A stretch of 22,979 bases of DNA from Chara braunii (lineage: Eukaryota > Streptophyta > Charophyceae > Charales > Characeae). Position numbers and translations under genes: made by a program. The stretch covers positions 2,786,744-2,809,722 of the forward strand of contig BFEA01000119.1 of the NCBI GenBank assembly GCA_003427395.1. The letters run 5' to 3'. The notes beneath the pieces are model-generated. The model saw nothing but the letters and a program-made list of their open reading frames with translations. It was not told the DNA's origin and ran no database searches. Below are positions 9,165 through 17,945 of the stretch, piece after piece; the first letter of the stretch is position 1, and each line of letters begins with the position of its first letter.

Positions 9165-9510
9165 AGGAGTCACGGGGACTTGGAGGATCTCGAAAAAGCC
9201 TTTGCAGACATTCGTTTGAGCTTGCCCGATCGAGAGGGCGGGGAAGTCATGAGATCGCCACCCGGGACGAAGCTTAGCTTTCATGCGCTGCCCATAGGGA
9301 AACTGAAAATTCAGATCGGAAGTCGTCATACCGACGCATTAGTAGACGGGGGAGCAGAAATCACTCTCATAAGAAGAGATTTCGCAACGATCGCGGGATG
9401 TACGGTGAACAAGGAAGTAACAGGGAGCATCCGGGGAGCTGGCGGGGAAATCCCGTTCGCTGGGTACGTCACGAAGTGTGTTGTGAAGGCAGGGGTCAGG
9501 GAATCAGCGG
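9165..9510 (+). pseudogene. pol: Retroelement aspartic protease domain
   Basis: Same frame as the second gag segment after its TAG. The active-site motif is L-V-D-G-G-A-E-I with the aspartate at nt 9345-9347, followed by a hydrophobic T-L-I stretch and the flap-like G-A-G-G-E-I-P-F. The usual D-(S/T)-G is D-G-G here, a variant I recall from other plant gypsy proteases. The frame becomes nonsense near 9505 and homology continues at 9511 in another frame, where I-I-L-G-R-P-W (just after the protease in this family) appears. A single small indel explains this. Confidence 0.75.
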
Positions 9511-10188
9511 ATGACCGTAATGGAGGAAATGTACCACGACATAATCCTCGGGAGACCATGGTGCACGAACATAGAGATGATAGGCATGCACTTACACGAT
9601 GGCTCATACATGGTAGACATAGAGGACCCTGTGATCGGCCCGGGAGAGCTCCTCCGACTCCTTGGAACGGGAGGAGACCCCCCGAAGGGGAAATTGGCAA
9701 CATGGTCGCCGTCGTTCGAGGATAGCACGCGGAAAGGGGTTTTCGCACGGAAGGAGGGTATGAGAGAAAGGGTAGAAATCATGATTGAGGAAGCATTCAA
9801 CAAGAAGGAGTGGATCAAGATGGGCTTGCCCCAGAAGAAGAGGAGGCAGGAGGACGAAGTCCTAGGTGTTATGGTAGCGGAAAAGGAGTCAGAGGTCGAA
9901 CTTGGTGCTAGCCTGCCCAAACGGAAAGAAGTACGCATAGACGTGCCGGAAATCGCACTCGAGATCCCCGATCTATTGCAACTCATCAAGGCCCTCAGAT
10001 ACCACAAGGTAGGAGTGGATTCGGCAGCCTTGGCCAAGTTCGAAAGAGAGGTGCAAAAGGGATATTGCCTGAATGGGAAACTAGTTAGTATTCAACCACG
10101 AGTCGTAGAGGCGACAGGGGCAATTCCGACAGTTCATTTTTTAGGAGAAAGATCCGGGAAGGAAGTGTTCGAAAGTACAAGCCGGTAG
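9511..10188 (+). pseudogene. pol: Protease end and protease-RT linker
   Basis: Opens just before H-D-I-I-L-G-R-P-W, the conserved end of retroelement proteases, then a long charged linker of about 180 residues with no recognised domain. The frame runs out near 10175, where a third frame takes over (10173-10418, containing Y-K-P-V-G-K-K and a K/E-rich helix and ending L-I-K-R-T-C). These frame hops mark further indels in a once-continuous pol. Confidence 0.65.
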
Positions 10189-10418
10189 GGAAGAAAGCAA
10201 AACTGGTCTCGATCCTGCTAGAGACGTCAAAGGAAGAGGCTATGGAGAAGGAGGAAGAAGTCCTTCGAGTGATCCGAGAAAGAAGGGCGACGGAGGGACA
10301 TCGGATACCAGATGAGGTAGCAGACACAATGAAGATAGGGATAAACGGGTTCTTAACGGAAGAAGAAACCCGCCTGATCAAAAGAACCTGCCAGGAGTTT
10401 CACCTGGCTTGCCTTTAG
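10173..10418 (+). pseudogene. pol: Linker to reverse transcriptase, separate frame
   Basis: This frame has no start codon of its own but is read as the link between the linker above and RT. It begins K-Y-K-P-V-G-K-K, holds an E/K-rich helical region and ends at TAG 10416-10418, a few bases inside the segment where the RT frame (from 10411) takes up the recognisable A-F-S-D-H. A one-base insertion near 10410 accounts for the switch. Confidence 0.6.
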
Positions 10419-11991
10419 TGATCATCAGAAGGGACGACTGGATGCGAAGTTGATCCCTCCGGTCAGAATCCACACGGTAGAACATGAGTGCAGGAATGAC
10501 AAGGGGCCATCCTATGAATTAGGGATAGCAGGAGAAGTAACAGACCTCCTCCGAGCGAAGATGGACTCCTTCGTTGCGGAGCCTACGGCATCGCCATACG
10601 CAAATCGGTGGTTCGTCTTTCGGAAGCCTAACAAGACACTAAGGTGGATTTAGGACCTGCAGAAGTTGAATGCGGTAACCATCCGGGATGCTGGCTCGCT
10701 ACCTCAGGCTGACTTATTAGCAGAATCGCACGCCGGTCGGAGCATTTACTCCCTGATAGATCTGTACTCAGGGTACGACCAGCTTCCATTGGATGTTCGG
10801 GACATGCCATACACCGCTCTGCACACTCCCGTAGGGCAGCTATAGATGCAAGTGACACCTATGGGATTCACAAACGCGGTGGCCGAAGCGCAACGCAGGA
10901 TGCTCGCCGTGGCCAGGGATATGTTCCCAGAAAAATGTGAACCTTACATCGATGACAATCCGATCAAAGGCGCGCAGGAGAAGGACGAGACGGAAGTCTA
11001 GCCAGCGATCCGACGTTTTGTGTGGGACCACCTGCAGGACATCAAGGACTTACTCCGACGGTTCCTAGTATACAACATTATGGCTAGTGGACCGAGGAAT
11101 ATCCTAGCAGTACCCGAGGTAACTTTACGAGGATTTCGTTGCGGTGCTTACGGCAGAAAGCCGGATCCGGCAAAAACCGACAAGATATCACAATGGCCGA
11201 CATCGTTGCGCACGACAACGGAGGTAAGGGCATTCCTAGGCGTAGTCGGCTTTTGGAGGATCTTCATTAAGAACTTTGCCAAGATTGCTGAGCCTATCCG
11301 GGCTATGATCAGGGAAAAAGGAACCATGGATTGGACGGAGGAGCGAGAAGGAGCTGTCCAAAGGCTCAAGGACATATTGACATCTGAGACAGTCGCCCTA
11401 TCCGCGCCTTGTTTTAATGACGAAGTGGGACGACCCTTCATCCTAGAGACGGATGGAGAACCTTTGGTCGTAGGAGGTGTGTTGATTCAAAGGGATGAGA
11501 GAGGAAAAGAGAGGCCGATTAGGTTCGAAAGTAGAACCCTGAACTCCACAGAACGGCGGTACTCGCAATTCAAGAAGGAAGTCCTAGCCATTCTGCATTG
11601 CCTTAAGACCTTTCAGGCCTACCTATTCAGGAGGCGGTTCATCTCAAGGATCGATCCGACGAATGTCGCAGGGGCTCTAAAGAATCACAGGTCTATAGAT
11701 CCGACGGTAGGGAGATGGGTAGGATTCGTCTGGCAGTTCGATTACAAGATCGAACGGATTGCTGGAATCCGCAACAAGGCAGATGGGCTGAGTCGGGTTT
11801 GCATCACTCCCGAAGGGATGGAGGATGCAGAGCCCATAGACGCCTTCCACGAATACGAAGGAGGGACTCTTGCGGTGGATAACGAAATGATGAGCGAGGG
11901 ATGCACATCGGGAGAACTATTGATCCAGACTTTGGAGAAGGGGGTACCTGCCGTAGTAGCAGAACTTAGGGAAGGACCAGTTACCACTTGA
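10411..11991 (+). pseudogene. pol: Reverse transcriptase and RNase H
   Basis: One continuous frame with three in-frame TAG codons (10651, 10843, 10999). RT: entry motif A-F-S-D-H-x-K-G-R-L, then P-P-V-R-I-H-T-V, the first catalytic Asp in S-L-I-D-L-Y-S-G-Y-D-Q (nt 10759) and the catalytic pair in Y-I-D-D (nt 10951-10956). The thumb/connection has F-L-G-V-V-G-F-W-R. RNase H: catalytic Asp in L-E-T-D-G (nt 11452), Glu in K-K-E-V-L-A-I, then R-I-D-P-T-N and A-D-G-L-S-R. The order is diagnostic of Ty3/gypsy. Each TAG lies where a glutamine (CAG) would be unremarkable. After 11991 the frame changes before integrase. Confidence 0.92.
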
Positions 11992-12055
11992 GGACGCAGA
12001 GAAGAAAAGGACTCATGGGGAGCGATAGTAGGACCGAAAAGAGGAGCTATTAGCA

Positions 12056-13507
12056 ATGGCGGTCGAAGGAGGCCGGGAAGCAGTGATGAGCTTAGTGGAA
12101 TCTTGGGAAAGGAAAGAGTTGCCATGGGTGGTAAATCAGATGCAGGAAGGAAAGGATGGGGGCAAGGAAGGAGAGGAGTTTTTCTATGTCCAATCATACG
12201 AAAGGTTCTTTCGGGAGATCGGTTTGTTATTGGTAGGAAACAAACAACCTACGGAAATCGGTATTAAGGCAAGAGAAGAAGCCGAAAGGTACGTCCTAAG
12301 GGGCGGGCATTTGTTCCGAAGCGAGGAAGGTGCTATGCCCAGAAGGGTTGTGTGCGAAAGATCTAGGCAAGTAGACGTTATCCAGGCAATGCACAACGGG
12401 TTAGCTGGAGGTCATCGGTCGTCCAAAGGAACACTTGCAAAGATAACGCCGCTCTATTATTGGCCAGGCATGGCAGACATGGTCGCCATATACTGTCAGA
12501 CTTGTCTTATTTGCCAAGAACGAAGCTCGGTACGAGTCTTCGAGCCGCTTAGACCAACGCGGGTGCTAGGGCCGGGACATCTGGTCCACCTCGACCTTGC
12601 GGTCATGCTTGTATCAACGGATGGGTACAGGTATATCCTAGATGCGCGAGACAACTTGAGTGGGTTCGTGGAGCCAGTCGCCCTCAAGAAAAAGACAGGG
12701 AGGAATGTGGCGGACTGGATAGAAGACTTCTACTTAAGGCATCCGTTCGTCAGGAGGTTTATACCAGACAATGGGACGAAATTTGTGAACCAAGAAGTAT
12801 TGGGGATGCTTAAGAGACTCTGCGTACCGATCAAACTCATCGAGCCGTATCACCCTGAGGCCAATGCACCTGTGGAAAGGGGGCACCGAACCTTGAAGAA
12901 CACGATTGCAAAGCTCGCAGCAGACCATCTGGGGAACTGGCCTAGGTATCTTAAGCAGGCTGTCTTTGCAGAGAATATGACTCCTAAAAGGACAACAGGA
13001 TGTATCCCGACAGAGCTTTGATACGAAAGAGAGATCGATTTTCCTGTGGAAGCCTTGGTACCTACCTGGAATAGGTTAGATGATGATCCGCAAATGACCA
13101 CTGAAGAGTTAATCGAGGCAAGATGTCAACAAATCCTTAAGAATGAGGAGGTCGTGGAAGACATCGCCAGCCGGGTGCTGGACAACAGAATGAGGGACAA
13201 AGCAAGGTGGGACCAGGTTAAGAATATCAGAAAGGAACCACTTCAGGTGGGGGAGATGGTATTGCTAAGGAACTCGGCACTAGAAAGTACTTGGTTGGGA
13301 CAGTTTGGAAGGAGGTTCAAAGGGCCCTACCGGGTCGCCAAGCGGGTGGGACTGAACACCTTCGAACTGGAAGATTTGGATGGAACTGGATTGAAAGGGC
13401 CCTTCCCGGGGCAACGACTGATCAGGCTTCTAAGTCGGGACCAAGTGGAACAATGGCTTCTGGAGGCCGAAGATAAGGAAACAGAGGAGCCACAAGCTAA
13501 AGACTGA
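12056..13507 (+). pseudogene. pol: Integrase with intact HHCC and D,D(35)E motifs
   Basis: Zinc-binding H-X6-H and C-X2-C (His at nt 12392 and 12413, Cys at 12503 and 12512). Catalytic core: Asp in H-L-D-L (nt 12593), Asp in P-D-N-G (nt 12767), Glu in V-E-R-G-H (nt 12875). The second Asp and the Glu are separated by exactly 35 residues, the retroviral/Ty3 D,D(35)E signature. One in-frame TGA (13019-13021) falls between E-L and Y, where integrases of this group usually have Trp (TGG-to-TGA). The frame then continues through a basic C-terminal domain with a P-L-Q-V-G-E-x-V-L-L block (SH3-like) and G-P-Y-R-V, ending at TGA 13505-13507. No chromodomain is seen. Confidence 0.9.
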
Positions 13508-13821
13508 CCACAACCTTGCCCACACTATGGTTTGCCTCTGATCATGTTCGTGGGACTGTCATTTTTTTGGGACTGGCGCTTCGGCTTGGACTGACTGAGG
13601 TTGAAAGGCAACATGACTTGGGGGTTTGCAATATCTGGCTTGTGTGACAACGGGAAGGGATGTTTGGGGCATTGTACCATAGTTTTTGACGAAAAAAATA
13701 AAATAACAATGGGGTCATCACAAACGACGCATTCGCATGTATAAAAGGGGCGTGATGCGAGGGATACTGGGTACATTTTGGGAATGTCTACCGGCCTAAG
13801 GGGGGGGGAGGCGCGAGTTGC
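13508..13821. other. Spacer after integrase
   Basis: No gene is seen. It holds a T7 run, an A/T-rich patch (13683-13708), a TATA box (13740-13747) and a polypurine run with G9 (13798-13811). In a standard element this is where the polypurine tract and 3' LTR start would lie, but no matching 5' copy was found. Confidence 0.5.
13740..13747 (+). promoter_or_regulatory. TATA box upstream of the 13873 ORF
   Basis: TATAAAAG followed by GGG is a near-perfect core-promoter TATA. An initiation point about 30 nt downstream would leave roughly 100 nt of leader before the ATG at 13873. It could be an internal promoter for the acidic ORF or the U3 promoter of an unrecognised 3' LTR. It competes with the splice-acceptor explanation for how this ORF is expressed. 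Confidence 0.45.
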
Positions 13822-13842
13822 GGGTGTTGTTTTGTTATACAG
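13822..13842 (+). promoter_or_regulatory. 3' splice-acceptor-like site before the 13873 ORF
   Basis: GGTGTTGTTTTGTTATACAG ends at 13842. This is the best acceptor match in the window: a T-rich tract running directly into ACAG, then GG. It lies 30 nt before the ORF start, with one short out-of-frame upstream ATG (13857). Confidence 0.5.
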
Positions 13843-13872
13843 GGCTTAGGAGTAAAATGAGAAAAGACAAAA

Positions 13873-14787
13873 ATGGAATTCGGCAACGAGAACGACAGCG
13901 GGGCAATCAACAGGCCTACCGGAGGGGAAGAAGCTGGACTAAGCCAAGGGAGGAGGACAGTGAAGAGAAAATTGTACATTGGGCTCATGGGCGGGCCAGT
14001 GGTAGGGAGTGGTGGAAGGAAATGCTTGTGTAGGAAACCCTCACCCCTCCGCAAGGGAGAAGGTATAGAAATATCATCTGACAGTGAGGGCGAAAAGGGA
14101 AGGGCAAATGTGGAAGAAGGGGGCAACACAGAAATGAGAGATAAGGCTCGGATCTCTAACGAGGAAGGGGCCAACAGGGGCGAGCGACGTGAGACTTGGC
14201 ATGGGGAAAGCGAGGGGGGACAAGGTATGCGCGACGAACGTGAGGAGGACGAGGAGAAAAGGGAGAGCCCGCTTGAAGGACGAAGCGGTCACGACACTTG
14301 CGAGGGGTATGGGACGGGGACAAAGATCAATTTTACCTACGATCCAAAGAACCTTGCTGGTGGGTATAGCCCCATACAGAGTAAAGACGAGGGGGACGAG
14401 GAGGAGGATGTGCGAGAAGTCATAGAAATCAGCAGCGGGGATGAGAGGGATGAAATCTCAAGGCCAAGGGAAGAGGGGCGGCCTCCGATGCACCAGCCGG
14501 GCGACGGGGCTTTCAGATGGGAGGACGAGTTTGGGCCAACGCCCAGTCATTGGTTTCAACAATGAACCAATGTGATCAAGCACGAATGGACTTTCAAGAC
14601 TCGGGAACTCGCAAGGGCAGGGGTGGAAGTCACACCACTGGATTTTTTCAACGAGGCAGAGTTGCATAAAATTGTAAGGATGAAAAGGGAGATCGAGACC
14701 TACGGCCTGGGGGTTAGGAAACCTGTCGAGGAACGGGGTGGACGAGGAACTGGGCAAGACGAGGCACAAGGCAGCAATAGGAACTAG
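13873..14787 (+). pseudogene. Acidic ORF with two SUMO-interaction-like motifs, one in-frame TGA
   Basis: The ATG at 13873 has A at -3 and G at +4. The frame runs 230 codons to TGA 14563-14565 and then continues in the same frame to TAG ending 14787 (305 codons in all). The protein is hydrophilic and rich in E, G, R and D, so probably disordered to about residue 200. Two hydrophobic-acidic motifs stand out: I-E-I-S-S-D-S-E (residues 65-72) and V-I-E-I-S-S-G-D-E (183-191), both of the SUMO-interaction type (V/I-x-V/I followed by serine and acid). After the TGA comes a compact segment with W-T-F-K-T-R-E-L and an amphipathic helix. No catalytic domain is seen. By position, after integrase, it is an accessory or env-position ORF. 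The TGA may be decay (from CGA or TGG) or the true end. Function unknown. Confidence 0.55.
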
Positions 14788-14809
14788 GTGTTGACTTAGC
14801 ATTGAAAAG

Positions 14810-14889
14810 GATCGCTACTTTCTGTCTGCAGAGACATGAGAATGACGAGAACGTGTATAATATGGGCAAGCTTGTTAAGGAGGAAGTGA
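14810..14889 (+). pseudogene. Acceptor-like site plus a stub ORF resembling a P-family start
   Basis: CTTTCTGTCTGCAG ends at 14831, an excellent acceptor, 44 nt after the preceding stop. ATG at 14836 opens M-R-M-T-R-T and only 17 codons, ending TGA at 14887-14889. The DNA around the ATG resembles the P2 start (CAG, then ATGAGA, then ATGAC and AGA). It looks like the remnant of one more ORF with a P-type beginning whose body has been lost or replaced by repeats. Short-match evidence only. Confidence 0.35.
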
Positions 14890-14924
14890 AAATAGGGCCA
14901 GCTAAGGCTGTATCACGATAAAAT

Positions 14925-14990
14925 AAAGACATGGGATTTGGGATGAGCTACCTTGGGTACATAAGACAAAGACATGGGATTTGGGATGAG
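14925..14990. repeat. Direct repeat, 23 bp, 43-bp offset
   Basis: AAAGACATGGGATTTGGGAT followed by GAG occurs at 14925-14947 and again, identically, at 14968-14990. Two copies only. It marks the transition from the ORF array into the repeat-rich downstream tract. Confidence 0.9.
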
Positions 14991-15336
14991 ACCAATTGGG
15001 AGACGGTGTATTGTGAATTCTGGATGGAATAAGGATTATACTTTTAAGAGGGTAAAAACGGATTGACGAGCAAACCATGGCAATGAATGATTGGTCGAGT
15101 ACAAGAGAGGTTAGGGAACCTATGGGTTAAGGGGCATGAAGAACACTCCTTCCCTAGGAGCCTAATCCAACTGAGTCATGAATGAGACTGAGAATAGTCG
15201 AAACCTGAGAGATCGGGAAGAGTGAAAATGGAAGGGGCGCCTTTGTCATTTGTTATGGATGAACGGCCGGGTGGGCTAGTGCTGATTGGGGTCGCAAGCC
15301 CCAACTCGAGTGCTAGACGCTAAGTCGGATGTACGC

Positions 15337-15423
15337 ATGGATTGTACATTACTGTGGGAAATGGAATGGATGGTACATTACTGTGAGAAATGAAATGGAT
15401 GGTACATTACTGTGAGAAATGGA
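15337..15423. repeat. 29-bp minisatellite, three copies
   Basis: Copies start at 15337, 15366 and 15395, with shared core GTACATTACTGTG. They differ at a few positions. No coding content. Confidence 0.9.
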
Positions 15424-15520
15424 AGAAAGAGAACAACACGCAAAAGATGAGATGGCCACCTTATTACCTCCAAGACAAAAATGGGATCAGTAACCTCGAG
15501 GCCCACCCCCTCGGACACTA

Positions 15521-15720
15521 ACATTGAGAATGGAAAGGAATGACCCTAACCAGGCTGTTCGACTTGAGAATGTAAAGGAATGACCCTAACCAGGCTGTTC
15601 GACTTGAGAATGGAAATGAATGGCCCTAACCAGGCTGTTCGACTTGAGAATGGAAATGAATGGCCCTAACCAGGCTGTTCGACTTGAGAATGGAAAAGAA
15701 CGACCCTAACCAGGTTGTTC
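15521..15720. repeat. 40-bp minisatellite, five copies
   Basis: Exact 40-bp periodicity, with the core CCCTAACCAGGCTGTTCGAC recurring at 15544, 15584, 15624, 15664 and 15704 (one base change in the last). Copies vary mainly in the A/G-rich part. Confidence 0.95.
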
Positions 15721-15835
15721 GGAAATGGCCCCTAACAAGGGTTATTCCTTTTGAAATAGGCACTCCTGTATATTTGATTGAGAAAGGTTGATTGAGGATG
15801 AGTTGGAATGAGCTGGAATGAGCAATAAGAGATGA

Positions 15836-16132
15836 AAAAGGCCGGTGGGTCGGTCATTGAAATAGCCAATGGGATAAATGAGAGAGATGGAAAAGCCCGG
15901 TGGGTCGGTCATTGAAATAGCCAATGGGATAAGAGAAATGGAAAAGGCCGGTGGGTCGGTCATTGACATAGCCAATGGGATGAATGAGAGAGATGGAAAA
16001 CGCCGGTGGGTCGGTCATTGAAATAGCCAATGGGATGAGAAAAATAAAAAAGGCCGGTGAGTCGGTCGCTGAAATAGCCAATGAATTGAATGGAGGAAAT
16101 GGAAAAGGCCGGTGGGTCGGCCACTGAAAATT
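15836..16132. repeat. Minisatellite with alternating 55/51-bp periods
   Basis: Six copies carrying CCGGTGGGTCGG and then ATAGCCAATG. Successive CCGG positions (15842, 15897, 15948, 16003, 16054, 16109) are 55, 51, 55, 51 and 55 bp apart. The real unit is therefore a 106-bp dimer repeated about three times, a small higher-order repeat. The minus-strand open frames here are a by-product of the repeat. Confidence 0.92.
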
Positions 16133-17351
16133 GCCAAGGGGGCGGGAAAAAAATATGAATAAAAGAGGCGGAACCTTAAAGCCAAGAGGGGCAGGGACCG
16201 TTGGGACGGTCACATAGATTGGGTGTTGAGGAATGAGAAAATTGAGGGTCGAGTAAGCGGAAGGGTCAGTCTTAAGAAATGGCTATTGGGAGAATGACCG
16301 CCAGACCGGCCATGAGGGTGGCCTTGTTGATAAGAGGCTGTCAGACCAGCCATGAGAATCAGTCTTTGAAATAGCATTGGATTGAATGATTGAGGATTGA
16401 ATATTGCATTGCATAGGCAGGGGACCCTAGGCAACTTGAAATGGACTTGGAAATAGCCTTGAAATAGATTTTCTCTTTTTCTAGGCTTTGGCCTCAGCAG
16501 GAGTCCCTGTAAGGGAAAAAGTCTCAGCGCGACCTGTTCCTCTTGTAAGAGGATGAGGGTTAAAGGACCAAGGCACCTACCGCTTGGATTGGTGCGGGAC
16601 ATTCGGAACTGACCTCGACAACAAACTCTAGTCGGGAAGTTCAAATTGCGCCTCGTGTTGAACGCCTAAACGTCAAAGGGTGAGGGAGCCAAATGGGCGA
16701 GAGAGCCATTCTTTTTTTCTAGTCTTTTTTGTTCTCCCCAACCACACGCCATGTCGTTGAGGGGCGGCATGGCCGCTTGGAATGGACCACGGCGGCTCGC
16801 GTTAAGTTGAGCATCACTGTCCAGAGGAAGAAGTTGGGCGTCGTACTGGGTGGAAGCCACAACCACCACGGGCCATTGACACCGCCCCGCCGGAGCATTA
16901 CAACCGCTTCGGGACTAATTGTGAGATCTTCGTAACTGCACTCGTGGACTAATTGAGAGCCCCAACTCTCTTGAAAGCAAGAGGCCGGATCCAGAAAATT
17001 ACCACTCGGGAGGAACAATTCGCGAGGAAGCCCTTACGGCAAGACGAGGTCCTGGGAGGCTTGGATTGGACCTGCCTTCTAGATGTGAGGAGGTACCTCA
17101 GTAATGACGCCCGTCTCGTAAGCAGCAAAAAGTCGGACGGAGTAAGGGGATGAGGTGAGTTATCAACAGGGGGAGGACTGATCACCCTTCCTTTTTGGGG
17201 TTGATGGGCCGGCATCCTCCTACTCGTTGGTGGGCCAAAGGTTGCGTACCTCCGAGTGAGAACTAGTCGTGCGATGGGGACATCGTATTTTGAGTGGGGA
17301 GAAGGTGTGCCATCTACCGAAGGAAAAACGTGCAAAAGAGAAGGATACCAT
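16133..17351. other. Gene-free stretch
   Basis: Open frames on both strands are short, overlap one another and show no family resemblance. Composition is mixed and slightly G/A-rich on the + strand. No tRNA, rRNA or transposon terminus recognised. Confidence 0.5.
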
Positions 17352-17702
17352 GAGCTTGAGAAAAGGTCTGGCAAGATGTCCAGAAGAGAAGAATGGATGA
17401 GTAATTAACTTTGCGCAGGCTTGAGAAAAGGTCTGGCAAGATGTCCAGAACATAAGAATGAATGAGTAATTGACTTTGCGCAGACTTGAGAAAAGACCTG
17501 GCAAGATGTCAAGAAGAAAAGAATGAATGAGTAATTAACGTTGCATGAGCTTGAGAAAAGGCCTGGCAAGATGTCCAGAAGAGAAGAATGGATGAGTAAT
17601 TGACTTTGCGCAGGCTTGAGAAAAGGCCTGGCAAGATGTCTAGAAGAGAAACGGGTGAGAAATTGACGTTGCATGAGCTTGAGAGAAGGTCTAGCAAGCA
17701 AC
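17352..17702. repeat. 65-bp minisatellite, five to six copies
   Basis: Core CTTGAGAAAAGG with CTGGCAAGATGTC starts at 17355, 17420, 17485, 17550, 17615 and 17678: four exact 65-bp steps, then 63. Increasingly degenerate copies trail to about 17880. The two variants of the unit end (GCGCAG and GCATGAG) partly alternate. Minus-strand open frames over this array are artefacts of the repeat. Confidence 0.93.
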
Positions 17703-17945
17703 TTGTGTGATTGATTTGGCATAAGCTTGAAAATGGGCCGAGTAAGACGTTTGGAAAAGAAAAGACTCGTATGATGGACTATGTATGGATCTGAGAAAAA
17801 GACTGGCAGGCTGGGAAACAGATGAGTATTTGGAAACAGGTCTGACAAGGTGTGTGAAAGAGAGATGCACAAGGGATGAACTGGGCAGCATGTATGAAAA
17901 AGTTAAAAATAAGCAAGGAACAAGAAAGGACAAAGAGTGATATGA

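Larger units (their letters stand above)
2912..14889 (+). mobile_element. Multi-ORF Ty3/gypsy retroelement (internal region, boundaries inferred)
   Basis: The certain core is gag-pol at 7048-13507, in Ty3/gypsy (Metaviridae) domain order PR-RT-RNase H-IN. I extend the element to include the four paralogous ORFs upstream and the acidic ORF downstream, because all are on the same strand, show similar decay and mostly share an acceptor-like site just before the start codon. No LTR pair, primer-binding site or target-site duplication was found by eye, so both edges are guesses. Extra ORFs upstream of gag are known in some plant gypsy lineages (Ogre), but a four-member tandem family there is not something I know of. 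This copy cannot be autonomous, since gag and pol each have several lesions. Confidence 0.6.

Noticed and set aside
9345-9353. D-G-G in the protease as an inactivating mutation
   Set aside because: D-G-G-A also occurs, to my knowledge, in other plant gypsy proteases, so it is not by itself evidence of loss of function.
10651-11001. UAG recoded as glutamine as the explanation of all TAGs
   Set aside because: TAG also ends P1, P3 and P4 at sensible C-termini, a Trp codon has become TGA in integrase, and frame-shifting indels occur, so ordinary decay is simpler. Kept only as a low-interest check.
15742-16213. Minus-strand frames with repeated D-R-P-T-G-L-F-H peptides
   Set aside because: They are a translation of the 55/51-bp minisatellite and appear in two frames at once.
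17405-17872. Minus-strand open frame with internally repeated peptides
   Set aside because: Its repeats come from the 65-bp minisatellite, whose period is not a multiple of three; frames appear on several registers, as expected of a non-coding array.
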